Part shown: positions 40,956-51,800 of the stretch, in pieces
Numbering within the stretch: the first letter of the stretch is position 1
Layout: the number at the start of each line of letters is the position of its first letter
Source of the DNA: Seminavis robusta
Lineage: Eukaryota; Bacillariophyta; Bacillariophyceae; Naviculales; Naviculaceae
Direction of reading: 5' to 3'
Length of the DNA stretch: 56,815 nt
NCBI GenBank assembly: GCA_903772945.1
Contig: CAICTM010000607.1
Location: 1-56,815 of the forward strand
Program-made: the position numbers and the translations under genes
Notes under the pieces: model-generated
The model's database searches: none
What the model saw: only the letters and a program-made list of their open reading frames with translations
What the model was told of the DNA's origin: nothing

Positions 40956-42346
40956 AGGCGTGTACTGTTGGTTCATTGAAGGGTCACATTAAGGGTTGCC
41001 AGGTTTGTGGTTCCTGTGCTAGGGAGGCTTCACAGCTGACTGAACGTATCCACTTTGATAGTTAATACCTGTGACACCTGAAAACCAACCTCTACCGTCG
41101 TTGATGCAATGAACTTCGAAGAGTTTCCACGTCCACGTCGTGAAGTTTGGGGAGCATCTTCCTTTTGGTTGATGCGAGCCGAGAGAAACTCAAACTCAAA
41201 CCAGTACTTCAGTACAAGCGTTGAAGGCCCGGTCCTCCAGTTGGAAGTCTCTTTCGTTGGCAGCTAGTGGCTCTTCCTCTTCCTTCTTTGTGGAGTCAAG
41301 TGACCGTTTCTGGAGGGCTGCTCCAAAGCTTCCTTAAGGCGCTGACGTGAAGAAGTAGTAGTCGCTCGTAGCTGGGAAAGCTTTGGAGCAGCCAAGTTGC
41401 ACTTGTTGGTGGTTCCTCTTCTGACTACTGTCCCTGTTGGTCTTGTGGAGCCAAGCTTGTTGGTGCTTCCACTTCTTGCTTTGCTCTGACCTTTTTGGTT
41501 CCCAACTCAAGCACCCGTTTGGTTCCCAAACTCAAACACCCAAACTCAAAACATCTGTGCTGCTCCCAACCCAAACCTCTTTGCCCTGCCAAATTATTCT
41601 TGTCTGGTTCCTGTCAAGCTTGCTTGCCCTTGAAGTCACCTTGGTTGGCAGTTCCAAAGTCCCAGTGTCCTGCTTCTCACTTATTGAACCCTGACTTCCT
41701 TTGTAGTCCCTTTGGTTCCAAAGTCCAAGTCCCTCTGTTTCTGTTGGTGGCAAACAGTCTGACTCCAGCTCCAGCCACTCATTCCCCTGTTGCCTGGCTC
41801 CTGCTCTGATTGCTTGTGCCTTTCTCTGCGGCGCAGCAAGCCAGGCCTAGCTGTTGAATTTGGAGGATTTGGCTTGTCGCTTCTTTTTCATTTGGCCATC
41901 CTCTTCTGTTAGCCTTTGCAGCACAGCTCTTTGCGACGATGATGTTCCCTTTCACCGGTGTTTCCTCTTGGCAAACAGTCTGGCTCGTGCTCCAGCAGGC
42001 CGTGCCTTCATTATTTGAGATCCAGTGTTACAAATGTCTGCTCCTCCGAATGAACATCTCCAGGGCTGGCTTGCTTCTTCTGTCTGGGCTGTTTGTCCAC
42101 GCCCAAGCAACGTAGCTGGGTACCATGTAGTTCGTTTGTGTTTTTACTTGTCTTAGCTGTCTAGCTAGCAGCAATTCTCCCGCCTGACTTTGTTTCGCTC
42201 AGAGAACCTTACGGCCTGCTGTCCTTGTGTACCTCGTGATTCCCTGAGAACCAACCAGCACCCGCCCCAGAAAAGTCGTCCTGAGGCAACTGCAGGTCGG
42301 AATGAACACGAGAGTTCTGTCAGTTCGCCAACAAACAGTTTACCCA
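40956..42346. other. gene-poor region, part 4
   Basis: Apart from hairpin copy 3 and short GTTCCCAA/CCCAAACTCAAA repeats at 41500-41560, I see nothing identifiable. The end is the 3' flank of the minus-strand gene that stops at 42347. Confidence 0.35.
41316..41393. repeat. hairpin element, copy 3
   Basis: 5' arm GGCTGCTCCAAAGCTTCC pairs with GGAAAGCTTTGGAGCAGCC with a single bulged A. Relative to copy 1 both arms changed together (CCGAATGC/GCATTCGG becomes CCAAAGC/GCTTTGG), so the fold is kept while the sequence differs. Confidence 0.6.
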
Positions 42347-45300
42347 CTAGCTAGATTCATAGATCGCCACGGCAACCACCACTCCCAGCAGCAGTCCAAC
42401 AATCAAGGCCGACGACACTGCCATCCAAAGAACCTTCCAGCTCGGCAAATCGGTTGCCTTGTCGTCATGCACGTCGCCTCCGGCTGCGGAAGTCAGACGT
42501 TCGATTACTGCAGCTTCTTCGTCATAAAAGGATTCACGCTGCTCCCCGTGTTCGTCCACGTTGCTGAGATCTTGCATGTTCTGTTGGCTTTTCATTTGAA
42601 CGTACATTCTCCCCAATTCCCGGTTCATATCAGATCTCACAGCAGCTGCCTCCCTTCTTTCAAGCTCCATAATTTGCGCAAATCGAAGATCTCCCATGTC
42701 TTCACTTGCATCCTCAAGGTCGTTGTTTGTCAGGGAATCGTCGACCATTGACATGCGGTGAGAATCGTCAATCAACGACATGCGCTTTTGCACAGCGATG
42801 ACATCCGCAGTCACCGGTTGAGCTGCACCCACCATTTGCAGTGCAATCTGGCGACGAAAATCTTCCATTTCAATCTCTAACTCTTGCCTCAGCTCAAACT
42901 CAAGCTTTTCTCTCAACTTGGCCTCGAATTCTTCATCGTCACAATTTACCACCCTGGCTGCCACGGGCAACGCTCCGGCTTTCATGTAGAGGCTCATGTT
43001 GCGAGCAATTCGAGTCGCCGACAACTTGGCTGCCTCAGAAGCCGTGGTGGAACCGGTTGATGTTGTCCAATTACTCACGCGCTGCCGCAAATCGGTCAGT
43101 GAAAGATCACTAGAGTCTTCCATGCTTTTCTCACTGACACTTTTGAGACTGGCTCTAGTTCCACAAATCTTGGCGGAATCATTGCTAGTAGCGAGGTTGC
43201 TGTAACCGCTGAAGCGACGTTGTGAAATCGGCAAATTCTGTGCTCGATTAGGTACCATGAGACTGGCATTGTTCGCTGGTGGTCGATTTGAACCCCAAGG
43301 GTGTCTTTGGTTGGTAGGTGACGCACTGTTGCTTCGTAGTCCAGCGTTTGTCACGCGATCGTGGGACCTGGCGCGTCTTGGACTGTTGGTAGGCGACGTG
43401 TTGTTGCTTCCGTTGTAGTAGCTGTTGCTTCTCGAACGCGAATCGCTCGGCTGTTTGTAGTCCTGATCCATGCTCAGTAGTAGTGGCAAGTCATCCGGAG
43501 CAGCAGTTTCTGGCGCTTGGATCTCCTCCTTTTCTTCCTCGTCATCTGTGTCCCGCGTCCGCGGAGCACCGTGGTAGATATCGTCCTCGGTTGTTAGATT
43601 GGACATCTGCGATCGGACGGAGAATCTCTGAATCACATTCCTAACAGGCCTTCTCCCTCCACGTCGAGAGCCCGTTCTCGGGGGCGAGCGTGACGCCGAA
43701 CGGTTCCCTGAAGAACCACTGTAGTTTTCCGCATCTCTACTCAGCCTCTGACCAGGAGTTGAACTTCCCAAAAATGACCGTTGCTCTGATTCTTCGTCGG
43801 TGGAGATGTCTGTGTCGTGTGAACATGCGATGCATGCTGCCATTTTGCGATCGTAGTCGTTTTCCTTCTCTCTTGCTGCGACTTCGTTGGCTCCCGGTGC
43901 TCGACCGGCAGTGGTCGTGGACAGTTTCGTTTCCTCCGCATAGTTTGGCATGGGTTCGTAAAAGTCGGTGGCCGAGGCTTCTTGCTGTTCCTTCTCATCT
44001 TCGATACTGATAATGGATGATAACGAAGCTCTCTTCTTATGTCCATCGCCCCTCTGTCCACTATCGCTTGCATGGCCACTGTCGTATCCGATGATATCAT
44101 CACGGTTCTGGCTGTCTATGGAGGATCGTGCACTAGCCTTCATATCTCCCCGCTGAAAGGACATTTGGGCGCTCATACTATGTGCGGAAATGACAGAGTT
44201 CCGAATGGCCCGGTTGCGTTCGCTCGCCTTTCCAGGTGCTTGTTGGTATGCTCCTGGCTTGACGTCGTCATCACTGGTTGTGGAACGTATTTCCTTTTCC
44301 GAAGCTGCAGAGCGGTATCTTCGGGGCGTCGTCCGTGTCCAAACGGTGGTTTGTGACGGTGACCGTGTCCAAGCGACTTGTCGCGGCGCAGCTTGCGTAG
44401 GGACTGTACAGATGGGTAAGCTGCGTTGGCGTGGAGCTCCGTCATGATTTGTATCCTCCAAGTCCTCCAACGAGATGAGGCTTGCCCCGGATGCCCTCCC
44501 CATGGCTGTTGAAACTCTCTCTGTTAGTTCCTGCTGCTTGCTTTCTGAAGTTTGACTCTTGACGAATTGTCGTTGACGTGCAGCATGTTCCGATTGAATC
44601 GAAGAATCTGCCCGTACTTCTTCCTTGCACTGCTGTGAAGGATATGGCATACTCGACGTGCTGCTGTGATTACTGTTCCCCCGTTTTGCTGCAGTTGTTG
44701 TTGATGTCGTCGTTGTGGTATCTTCCTTGGCTTGCTGTGCCTGATATTCAGCTGCTCCAATATCACGCTCCCAACTAGTTTGCTCCATAATTCGAACAAT
44801 ATCTTCTCGTGTAGCGGCATGCTTTTGCGATGGTTGCTGCTTTTCATCATCACTCTGGGCTGACGCAACGTCTTGTTTGGTACTAGTGATTTTGTCATTA
44901 TGATTTGACCCCCGAGCTGAAAAGTCAGTTTGCGGCTTTGATTCTGGAATCTGCTGTTGTGATTTTGGGGTTGGCATCGCCATGACTGTTTCCTCCATTT
45001 CTCCTCCGCGCGAGAAACCCCTAACATTGTCAGGTTGTTGATTGTGATTATTATCATTCCGAGTTGGAAGGGTTATCATAGATTCCTGCCTTCCTCCTCC
45101 TCTGCGCGAGAAATCCGTATTATTATGCTGAGTTGCACTGACTTTCTCCTCCATTGATCCTCCTCTGGGAGACATATCCGTCTGATGGGCCACGGACGTT
45201 TCAGGATGGGACTGCACGACAGGTTTTGGTGGCAACAACAGCTGACTGGACGTGGAATGTTCCATTCCCAACAAATTTGGCAAATGATTGCTTTGTTGTT

Positions 45301-46582
45301 GTATTTGCTGTTGCAGACTGGTTGTGGAATATTGCGTGAGGGACGATTGTTGCATGGAATTATCCACCATGAGAGGGCGATGACTGGAATTTTCCATTGA
45401 AATACTCTGTTCGGATTCGTCGTGCCATGTTTCAGATAGTTGTAGTTGTTGTGCTTCAGATTGTTGATGTGGTTTTTGTTTTTGTATAGGTGTTTGTTGT
45501 TGTTTTTGTGTTTGCGTGGGTGGTTCTACTAGTTTGGTGGCTCGTCGTTGGGCAAACAATTCAAAGATTCCCACTTCAGAATCGTCATCCATTAGTTCGG
45601 ATTGCTGTCTTGGAGGAAAGATGAGTGCTGGAGGCGGCTGTTGCTGATGTTGTTGTAGGCGTGCATTGTTGGAGCTCCTTCGAAAACTACTACTTGTGGA
45701 TCGAAAACTCGCATTATTGGAACTTTTTGGAACATACGTCGAGGGTCTCCGTGATCGATCTTGTGGTTGTTGTCGTAGCGAAGAAGAAAAGATGGAGGTT
45801 CGTTTTCTGCCACCACCCGCACTATTGGTGCTGTGATGCATACTGGCACTGGTTGTTGTAGAGGGATAATATCGACTGGAAGAATTGATATTCCCGGTAC
45901 TTTCATTCATCATTCGTTGTCGTCGTTGTTCTTGCGAAGTTGTAGTAGCCGAATTGGTACTACTGGATATTTGTTTCCACGCCTTCATTTTTTGATCGTG
46001 GGATTGTTGAAACTTTTGAAGGGCCGTGGTGTTGGTAGAAGGTCGATCCGCCAGTGAGCGTTCTGTTTTGGGGAGTGTGGGATAAATTGAAATGGCTTGA
46101 TGAGCCTTGATGCTGTCTTTGCGGACATAGGAAGTTTCGCCTGCTAGATTGGATTTCCAGTATTTCTTGGCTGCATGGACAAAGTTGGTAAAACTGGATT
46201 GACGACGCGGGCCTCCTTCTTCGGATGATGGAGGAGCGTCTTCGGCAATGGTGGAGGGTCTCGCTTCTACGTCTTCTTCTTGCTGTAACATCATGACGGA
46301 CGAATGGAATTCTTCCAATTTGGCACGGTCCAGAACAGAAGACGGCTGATCGCTCGATGGATAGTGGTAGATGGTACCCGTAGTACGCGCCTTTACACTC
46401 ATGCGGGCGGGACGTCCCAAACTTTTCTCACTGCTAGTGTGAGACGAAGAGGTGGCCGTGGGATCTGGAGAATGATGGGTATGGGTAGCATTATGGAGGT
46501 GCTGGGGTACAGTCTTTCTCGGCAGAGCATCGTTCTCGTCATTCGCCATCCTGCCAAGAGAAGAAGGAGCTGATTCTTCCAT
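42347..46582 (-). CDS. large disordered protein with C-terminal membrane anchor (second copy of the architecture)
   Basis: 1411 residues, one exon, ATG 46582. Long Gln-, Ser- and Asn-rich stretches dominate, including polyQ-like runs at about 310-460. Basophilic phosphorylation-type sites recur: RRPSTYVP, RKRTSIFSS, KKRASLSSIISIEDE, RRFSGYSNL and KRMSLIDDSHRMSMVDDS. A predicted coiled coil lies near 1235-1270 (LREKLEFELRQELEIEMEDF). A second helical part (LEDASEDMGDLRFAQIMELE) precedes the final hydrophobic span LWMAVSSALIVGLLLGVVVA at the C-terminal end, leaving only a few residues outside. This mirrors the gene at 17.6-21.5 kb. It could be an organelle- or ER-anchored phospho-scaffold. No domain with a known activity is seen. 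Confidence 0.82.
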   Translation of the reverse strand: MEESAPSSLGRMANDENDALPRKTVPQHLHNATHTHHSPDPTATSSSHTSSEKSLGRPARMSVKARTTGTIYHYPSSDQPSSVLDRAKLEEFHSSVMMLQQEEDVEARPSTIAEDAPPSSEEGGPRRQSSFTNFVHAAKKYWKSNLAGETSYVRKDSIKAHQAISIYPTLPKTERSLADRPSTNTTALQKFQQSHDQKMKAWKQISSSTNSATTTSQEQRRQRMMNESTGNINSSSRYYPSTTTSASMHHSTNSAGGGRKRTSIFSSSLRQQPQDRSRRPSTYVPKSSNNASFRSTSSSFRRSSNNARLQQHQQQPPPALIFPPRQQSELMDDDSEVGIFELFAQRRATKLVEPPTQTQKQQQTPIQKQKPHQQSEAQQLQLSETWHDESEQSISMENSSHRPLMVDNSMQQSSLTQYSTTSLQQQIQQQSNHLPNLLGMEHSTSSQLLLPPKPVVQSHPETSVAHQTDMSPRGGSMEEKVSATQHNNTDFSRRGGGRQESMITLPTRNDNNHNQQPDNVRGFSRGGEMEETVMAMPTPKSQQQIPESKPQTDFSARGSNHNDKITSTKQDVASAQSDDEKQQPSQKHAATREDIVRIMEQTSWERDIGAAEYQAQQAKEDTTTTTSTTTAAKRGNSNHSSTSSMPYPSQQCKEEVRADSSIQSEHAARQRQFVKSQTSESKQQELTERVSTAMGRASGASLISLEDLEDTNHDGAPRQRSLPICTVPTQAAPRQVAWTRSPSQTTVWTRTTPRRYRSAASEKEIRSTTSDDDVKPGAYQQAPGKASERNRAIRNSVISAHSMSAQMSFQRGDMKASARSSIDSQNRDDIIGYDSGHASDSGQRGDGHKKRASLSSIISIEDEKEQQEASATDFYEPMPNYAEETKLSTTTAGRAPGANEVAAREKENDYDRKMAACIACSHDTDISTDEESEQRSFLGSSTPGQRLSRDAENYSGSSGNRSASRSPPRTGSRRGGRRPVRNVIQRFSVRSQMSNLTTEDDIYHGAPRTRDTDDEEEKEEIQAPETAAPDDLPLLLSMDQDYKQPSDSRSRSNSYYNGSNNTSPTNSPRRARSHDRVTNAGLRSNSASPTNQRHPWGSNRPPANNASLMVPNRAQNLPISQRRFSGYSNLATSNDSAKICGTRASLKSVSEKSMEDSSDLSLTDLRQRVSNWTTSTGSTTASEAAKLSATRIARNMSLYMKAGALPVAARVVNCDDEEFEAKLREKLEFELRQELEIEMEDFRRQIALQMVGAAQPVTADVIAVQKRMSLIDDSHRMSMVDDSLTNNDLEDASEDMGDLRFAQIMELERREAAAVRSDMNRELGRMYVQMKSQQNMQDLSNVDEHGEQRESFYDEEAAVIERLTSAAGGDVHDDKATDLPSWKVLWMAVSSALIVGLLLGVVVAVAIYESS

Positions 46583-47771
46583 GGTCTTATACCCCTCTCC
46601 TCACCAGCACCTTGGGGTAATGTCCTCCAAATGGAAGAAAAAGCTCAAATCTTAATTGTTCAGAAAATGTAAAATGAAGCAAAGAGACATGCAGGACTCC
46701 ACAAGGCCTGTTGAAGTTGAATAATCTGAATCTGAATTCTCAGAGCCTCTTAGAGCCTATTTAGGCTCTTAGAATTAAGATTGGAAAATTGAAAACTCAG
46801 ATCCCAGTGTAAATTAGCTGGATATTCAATCTGGTTTTTCAGATCTGAATTCTAAGAGCCTGTTGTAATTTTAAGAGCCTAATTAGGCTCTTAAAATTCA
46901 GATTCAGATTGGTCAGCTCAAATAGGCTGTTTCCTTTTCAGTCTGGGGAACATATTTTTGAAGAAAATGTTTTTGAAAAAAGGAGAAAAGACTCAATTTG
47001 AGTTGATTACCTCAAGGTGCAGACACCAGATACCCCAACCAAAACCAGTGCTTGCTTGGTATTAATACCGACCTTCAAGGACTACACGTAAACATTCACT
47101 TATCAGAGCTATTCATTGCCGGAGGGTACTTGTATGCTGTTAATTAGGTAATGGTGGAATAGAAGAGACAGGAGTCCTAATGGCAGCTGATGGGCAGGCA
47201 CACAAGGTTGCTATTACTGAAGATAGCAGGTGTCCGGTTGACAGAAGACAGCATCGCACAACCCAACAAAGCCTCAAACCTCAAGAAGGTGAAATTCTGG
47301 CTCTTTAAACATCAATAATACAAAGCATTAGTGTTCCGCGAATAGAACTGAGACTTGCTAGATCATTCCCAAGAGGTTACGCTTAATAAGAAGCATCCTA
47401 AAAACAGAAACTGGCAACTGAAAGATTTATAGTCTAGGACTGCCACGTTTGCTAGACGCGCTTGTGCTTAAGCTGGTACAGTACTGGTACCGGTACCGGG
47501 TCAAGGGTTGTCCATCGTACTGTACAGTACATCGTACACTGTCCTCCGAACCGGTTGGTGCCTGCTACTACATGCAGACTTTCAGCGTTAGTAGGCTACG
47601 GTACAGTACCGATCATGCATCATGCAGTGATAGTGATGATGGAGAGACGATTGTCACTCGAAGAAGTCGTTGTTGGGGTGACAAAAAGGAATGCACGCAA
47701 GAGACAGGCAACCATAACACACTCGACAAGAACTTCCTTTTCCCCCTCAGACCTCAGAAACAGCCATCATC
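46583..47771. other. intergenic; AT-rich, includes an inverted-repeat element
   Basis: Promoter side of the 42.3-46.6 kb gene. Besides the element at 46723-46915 there is a cluster of GTACTGGTACCGGTACCG palindromes at 47475-47500 and 47595-47610. Open frames of about 120 codons at 47449-47823 lack domains. Confidence 0.4.
46723..46915. mobile_element. short inverted-repeat element, MITE-like, with perfect 32-bp palindrome
   Basis: The left end AATCTGAATCTGAATTCTCAGAGCC-like sequence is mirrored by GGCTCTTAAAATTCAGATTCAG at the right end. Inside, 46867-46898 is a perfect palindrome of 32 bp (half-site AATTTTAAGAGCCTAA). A related imperfect palindrome, TTAGAGCCTATTTAGGCTCTTA, lies at 46748-46771. 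No coding potential. Size and ends suit a MITE; no clear target-site duplication was recognised. Confidence 0.6.
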
Positions 47772-48607
47772 ATGGATGGTGCTGTACAAGCCGTCTCGGA
47801 CAAGCGGCATGAAATCAAACTGAGCCCTTCGGTGCTCTTCCTGCCTTTGCTTTGGTGGTGTTTTTATTTGGAACGAGAGCAACGAAGGACCTTCTTGTTT
47901 CTGGTGTTTTTCTTCAAGCTTGCGGAATACTTCTACCTTCTCGCTGAGGACTGTCAGAGGTATCAGGCGGGACCCTGGTGGGGATATGCCGATAATCCAC
48001 TTGCACTCTTCCGCTAATCTTGCCCCCTTTTATTCCCTCTCGACTTCCCCTCCACTTCCTCCTTTTGCTCAATGCTCTCCCCTCCCCCCCCCCCTCGCTC
48101 CCTTTTGCCCTGCTCCTCTCCTCCCCGCTCTCCCAGTACTACCTCGAACCCAATCCAGTATGACCTAGGAATGTTGGTTTGGTGGTGTTTTTATTTGGAA
48201 CGAGAGCAACGATGGACATTCTTGTTTCTGGTGTATTTCTTCAAGCTTGCGGAATACTTCTACTTTCTCACTGAGGACTCACATCGTTATCAAGCGGGAC
48301 CCTGGTGGGGATGTGCCTATGACCTAGGAATGTTGGTGGTACTTTGGAGTGCTACCTCCCTTGGTTCTCTCGTGGAACTCAGGTTCTCGATCATACCGCA
48401 TCGAACATAGCACATGCCAAATGTGAAATATTATTATTAGTTGTATTTCTATGGATAGTGCTAGCTTTATTGGCATTGTTGTTTGTCAGTGCTGCTGTGA
48501 GTCAAGGTGAAACTCTGGAGAAAAGCTGGAGAGGGAAGTTGTGTGACGTTTGGATCTTGGAGATCTTCCAGCAGCGGACAAAGAAACCAGTGCTTCTTGG
48601 CATGTAG
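47772..48607 (+). CDS. small membrane protein with internal 52-residue duplication, probably spliced
   Basis: ATG 47772 starts DGAVQAVSDKRHEIKLSPSV and then a hydrophobic/aromatic module, LWWCFYLEREQRRTFLFLVF to QRYQAGPWWGYA. The same module returns in the same frame at about 48162-48316 (WWCFYLEREQRWTFLF to GPWWGCA), again flanked by YDLGMLV. A classic acceptor with a long pyrimidine tract ends at 48136, and GAG|GTATCA near 47960 is a possible donor. A further exon may begin at 48441 (acceptor TTATTAG), giving VFLWIVLALLALLFVSAAVS and a stop at 48607. This model would yield a protein of roughly 190-195 residues with aromatic-rich membrane segments. Exon borders are inferred and uncertain. 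I do not recognise the family. Confidence 0.4.
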
Positions 48608-48825
48608 ATTTGGCCTGGTGTCCGAGTGTGCCTGACTGCCTCGCTGGATCTCAAGTGGAGTTGTGATTCGCTGTAGTTAGCTAGACAAATGCCACAAGGT
48701 AAGTAAAGCGCCGTGTTTGACCGAGTGCACAGCTGGACTCGAGGGAAACCACCCCCACATGGTGTCGACGGGAGTGAACAGCTGCCCCGATGCTTTGGGG
48801 AAGGATAGTTAGTTCTTGTGGTTGT
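48608..48825. other. convergent intergenic spacer
   Basis: About 220 bp between the small membrane protein gene and the stop of the hybrid kinase on the other strand. Nothing identifiable. Confidence 0.35.
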
Positions 48826-51800
48826 TTACAAAAGTTTTTCGGCAACCTCCGTCAAGGTCGCTTTCATAACAGGAAGCGTGTAGGGCTTGGGCAAGTAGGC
48901 TGTGGCACCACACTCCATACATTGAGTTTCAAAGGTGCTCGAGACATGCGCCGTCACAAACACCACAAGGGGTAGCTTGTGGCCGCCCTCACGAGCCAAG
49001 ATTAGCTTTGTGGCGTCGATTCCGTCCATTACGGGCATCTGTGCATGGAGGGAGTTGGAATAGCGCGCAGATAAGACACATGTTTGCAGACGTCATGCAT
49101 CCCACCACAGTTGCACAAGATACATACCTGCATGTCCATCAACACAATGTCGAATTCCTCCTCGGCTTCCCTCTCCACAGCAAGCTTGCCGTTTTCAACA
49201 ACTACGATATGAGACACTCCAACACGCTTCAACATGCGGACAAGAATCTTTTGGTTCACCAAGTTGTCTTCGGCGCACAGGATTCTCAGCTTGGTAAGGT
49301 CGGCGCTCACTCGAGCACTTGCAGTCAGTTCGTGGTTGATTCTTTCTGACCTCTGAATGTTCAGTGACTCATTCACCAAGTCTCCCAGGTCGGCCATGAA
49401 ATTCGAAGGTACAACTTCACCCAAGTACTGATAATGTTTCACACCTTCCATATCTAATTTCATCGGACCAATGATCACCACCCGCATACCGAAATTCTTG
49501 GACAAACGTTCCGTAATCTCCTTGTCGAAGAGAGACGCTTGCACCACGCACAGATTCGCTCGCTTTTCCGCATTGGGTGGCTTGGGTTGCTGTTGAAGGG
49601 CTTTTTCCACCTCAGCCATGGTCAAAGTGGGCAACGTTTTCACGTTAAAGAATGTGAAAATGTCCGACATGTGCTGGTTCTCGCCCACGGTGTATATGTC
49701 GGCTCTGGTGAACTTGGTACTAATGTCATGAATGCAAGGAGGAGGCTCGTCATGGGGGAAGTCAACGGTGAATTCGGTCCACTCGGACACGACACTGTCC
49801 ACTCGAATGTCCCCTCCTAAAGCTCTGATGAGCTTTTCGGTAATGGCAAGTCCAAGCCCTGTCAGATAGAAGACGTCGATGATGTGAGGTGCACGGTTCG
49901 TCAAAACGCACCAAACATGCACACGAGTTGGTTGCTGCTCTTACCTGTGCCGCCATCAATGTTGTTGACACCAGAGTTGGTCTGAGTGAAAGGTTGAAAG
50001 ATGCGGTCAAAGTTGTGCGTTTCGATACCCTTGCCGAAATCTTTGACTGTGAACCGTAGCACTTTGAACGCAAACTTAACTAATGGCTTGCGTTCACCAT
50101 CATCGTCTTCCTGTGGTTCTTTCTCACCAATGGGCCATGTTCGTGGGCAAACATCGATCGCAACCTTCACGACTCCATCATTTTTGCTGAACTTGACTGC
50201 GTTTGACACGAGGTTGAAAAGAATCTGGAGTAGCCTTCGTCCGTCGGTCTCCACGTATCGACGAGTCAAAGGTGTGAAGCAGCTTTCAATGTTCACATTT
50301 CGTTTCTTGGCTAGCACACTAGCTCGCATTGACGACGCCAAATCGGCCACGACCCTCTGGATATCGGTTTTCTTAATGTCGACCTCGGCATTGCCCGATT
50401 GAAGCTTGCTGAAATCGAGCACATCGTCAACGATACTCTGAAGCAGCCGACTGGACGAAGCAATCATGCCGATCGATTCGGCCTGACTTGCGTTCAAATT
50501 CGATTCCTCCATGAGACTAGAAAGCCCGACAATACAATTCAACTGAGTTTCAGATACGGTGGAGGCCAGGTGATGAATGAGATTTTGAACCGAGAGCACA
50601 AAAGCAAACAACCAGAAGACCCACTGTCGTTTACGTACCGGAGTGCGAATTTCGTGTGACATACAAGCAAAGTGCTCCTGTGGGTGTTCAGGCCATCATG
50701 TTAGTTAGTGGGTGCAGATGGGGGGGCCATTGCGCCTGTTTGGACGGAAGGGACTTGACTTACAAGTTGCATGGATGAAGCCGTTTCGATCTTCTTGTTT
50801 GCTTCCTCCAACTCCCTATTGAGCTGTTCCAGCTTGCTTGTTCGTTCCTTGACTGACCCTTCGACACGCACGGCCACATCGACCAGCTCTGCTGTAGGCC
50901 TCGCCGCGGGGTTTAATGACAAACACTCAGTCATCAATTCAGCCATTTTGAACGAACACCCGTCGGGTATAGGAGGCCGTTTGTTGACGAAGGGATCACA
51001 AATCTTGCGCAAGACTTCAATGTGATTCTCTCCCTCGTAAGGGTCTTTTCGGGAGAAGATCTCATAAATGAGAATCCCGAACGCGTAGATGTCGCTCTTG
51101 GCCGTATTGGTGCTATCGCCCCTCAACAGTTCCTGAAAACGAGAACAATCATCATTAGCTCCGCACATCCATGCTTTTCATTGCTAGCTAGAGCGGCAAA
51201 CAAGGTTTTCTCACCGGAGCCATCCAATACGGTGTTCCGGAAGCATTGTTGCTCTTCTTGGCACTGAGCCCAAAGTCCGTAACCTGTTGTCGTACCGAAA
51301 GGAAGGAATGTTAGCACATGTAGACAACGCCAAACCGTTTCACGGATGGCTTTGATGCGTACCTTTGCTCTGAACTTGTTGTCAACCAGAACTAAATAGT
51401 CACGAGAGTCAAGTGCGTCAGAACAACGAACGACGAAGGATGCGTAACTGGGCAGGGCAGCGGACTTACCGTTCTTCGCTTTCAAGTCTCCATGAATCAC
51501 AGTCGGATTGGCAGCATGTAGAAAGCGCATTCCTTGGGCAATGTCTTGTAGGATGGGAATGAGGTGTTCATCCGTATCCAGTTCAATGGTTTCATCTTTG
51601 AGCACATCGTGAAGCGAACCCTGGTTCATGTACTCCATCACCAGCATTGGTTCTGCCCCCTTGGCTACCACAGCGCCCATGACCGTCGTGATGCAGGGGT
51701 GTCGAAGCTAGAACATAGTTTGTGGATTGTGTGTGCCGAGTCGAATCAAATGCACATTCGGATGTCCTCGTTAGTACCAGCTTCGAATACGACTACGCAG

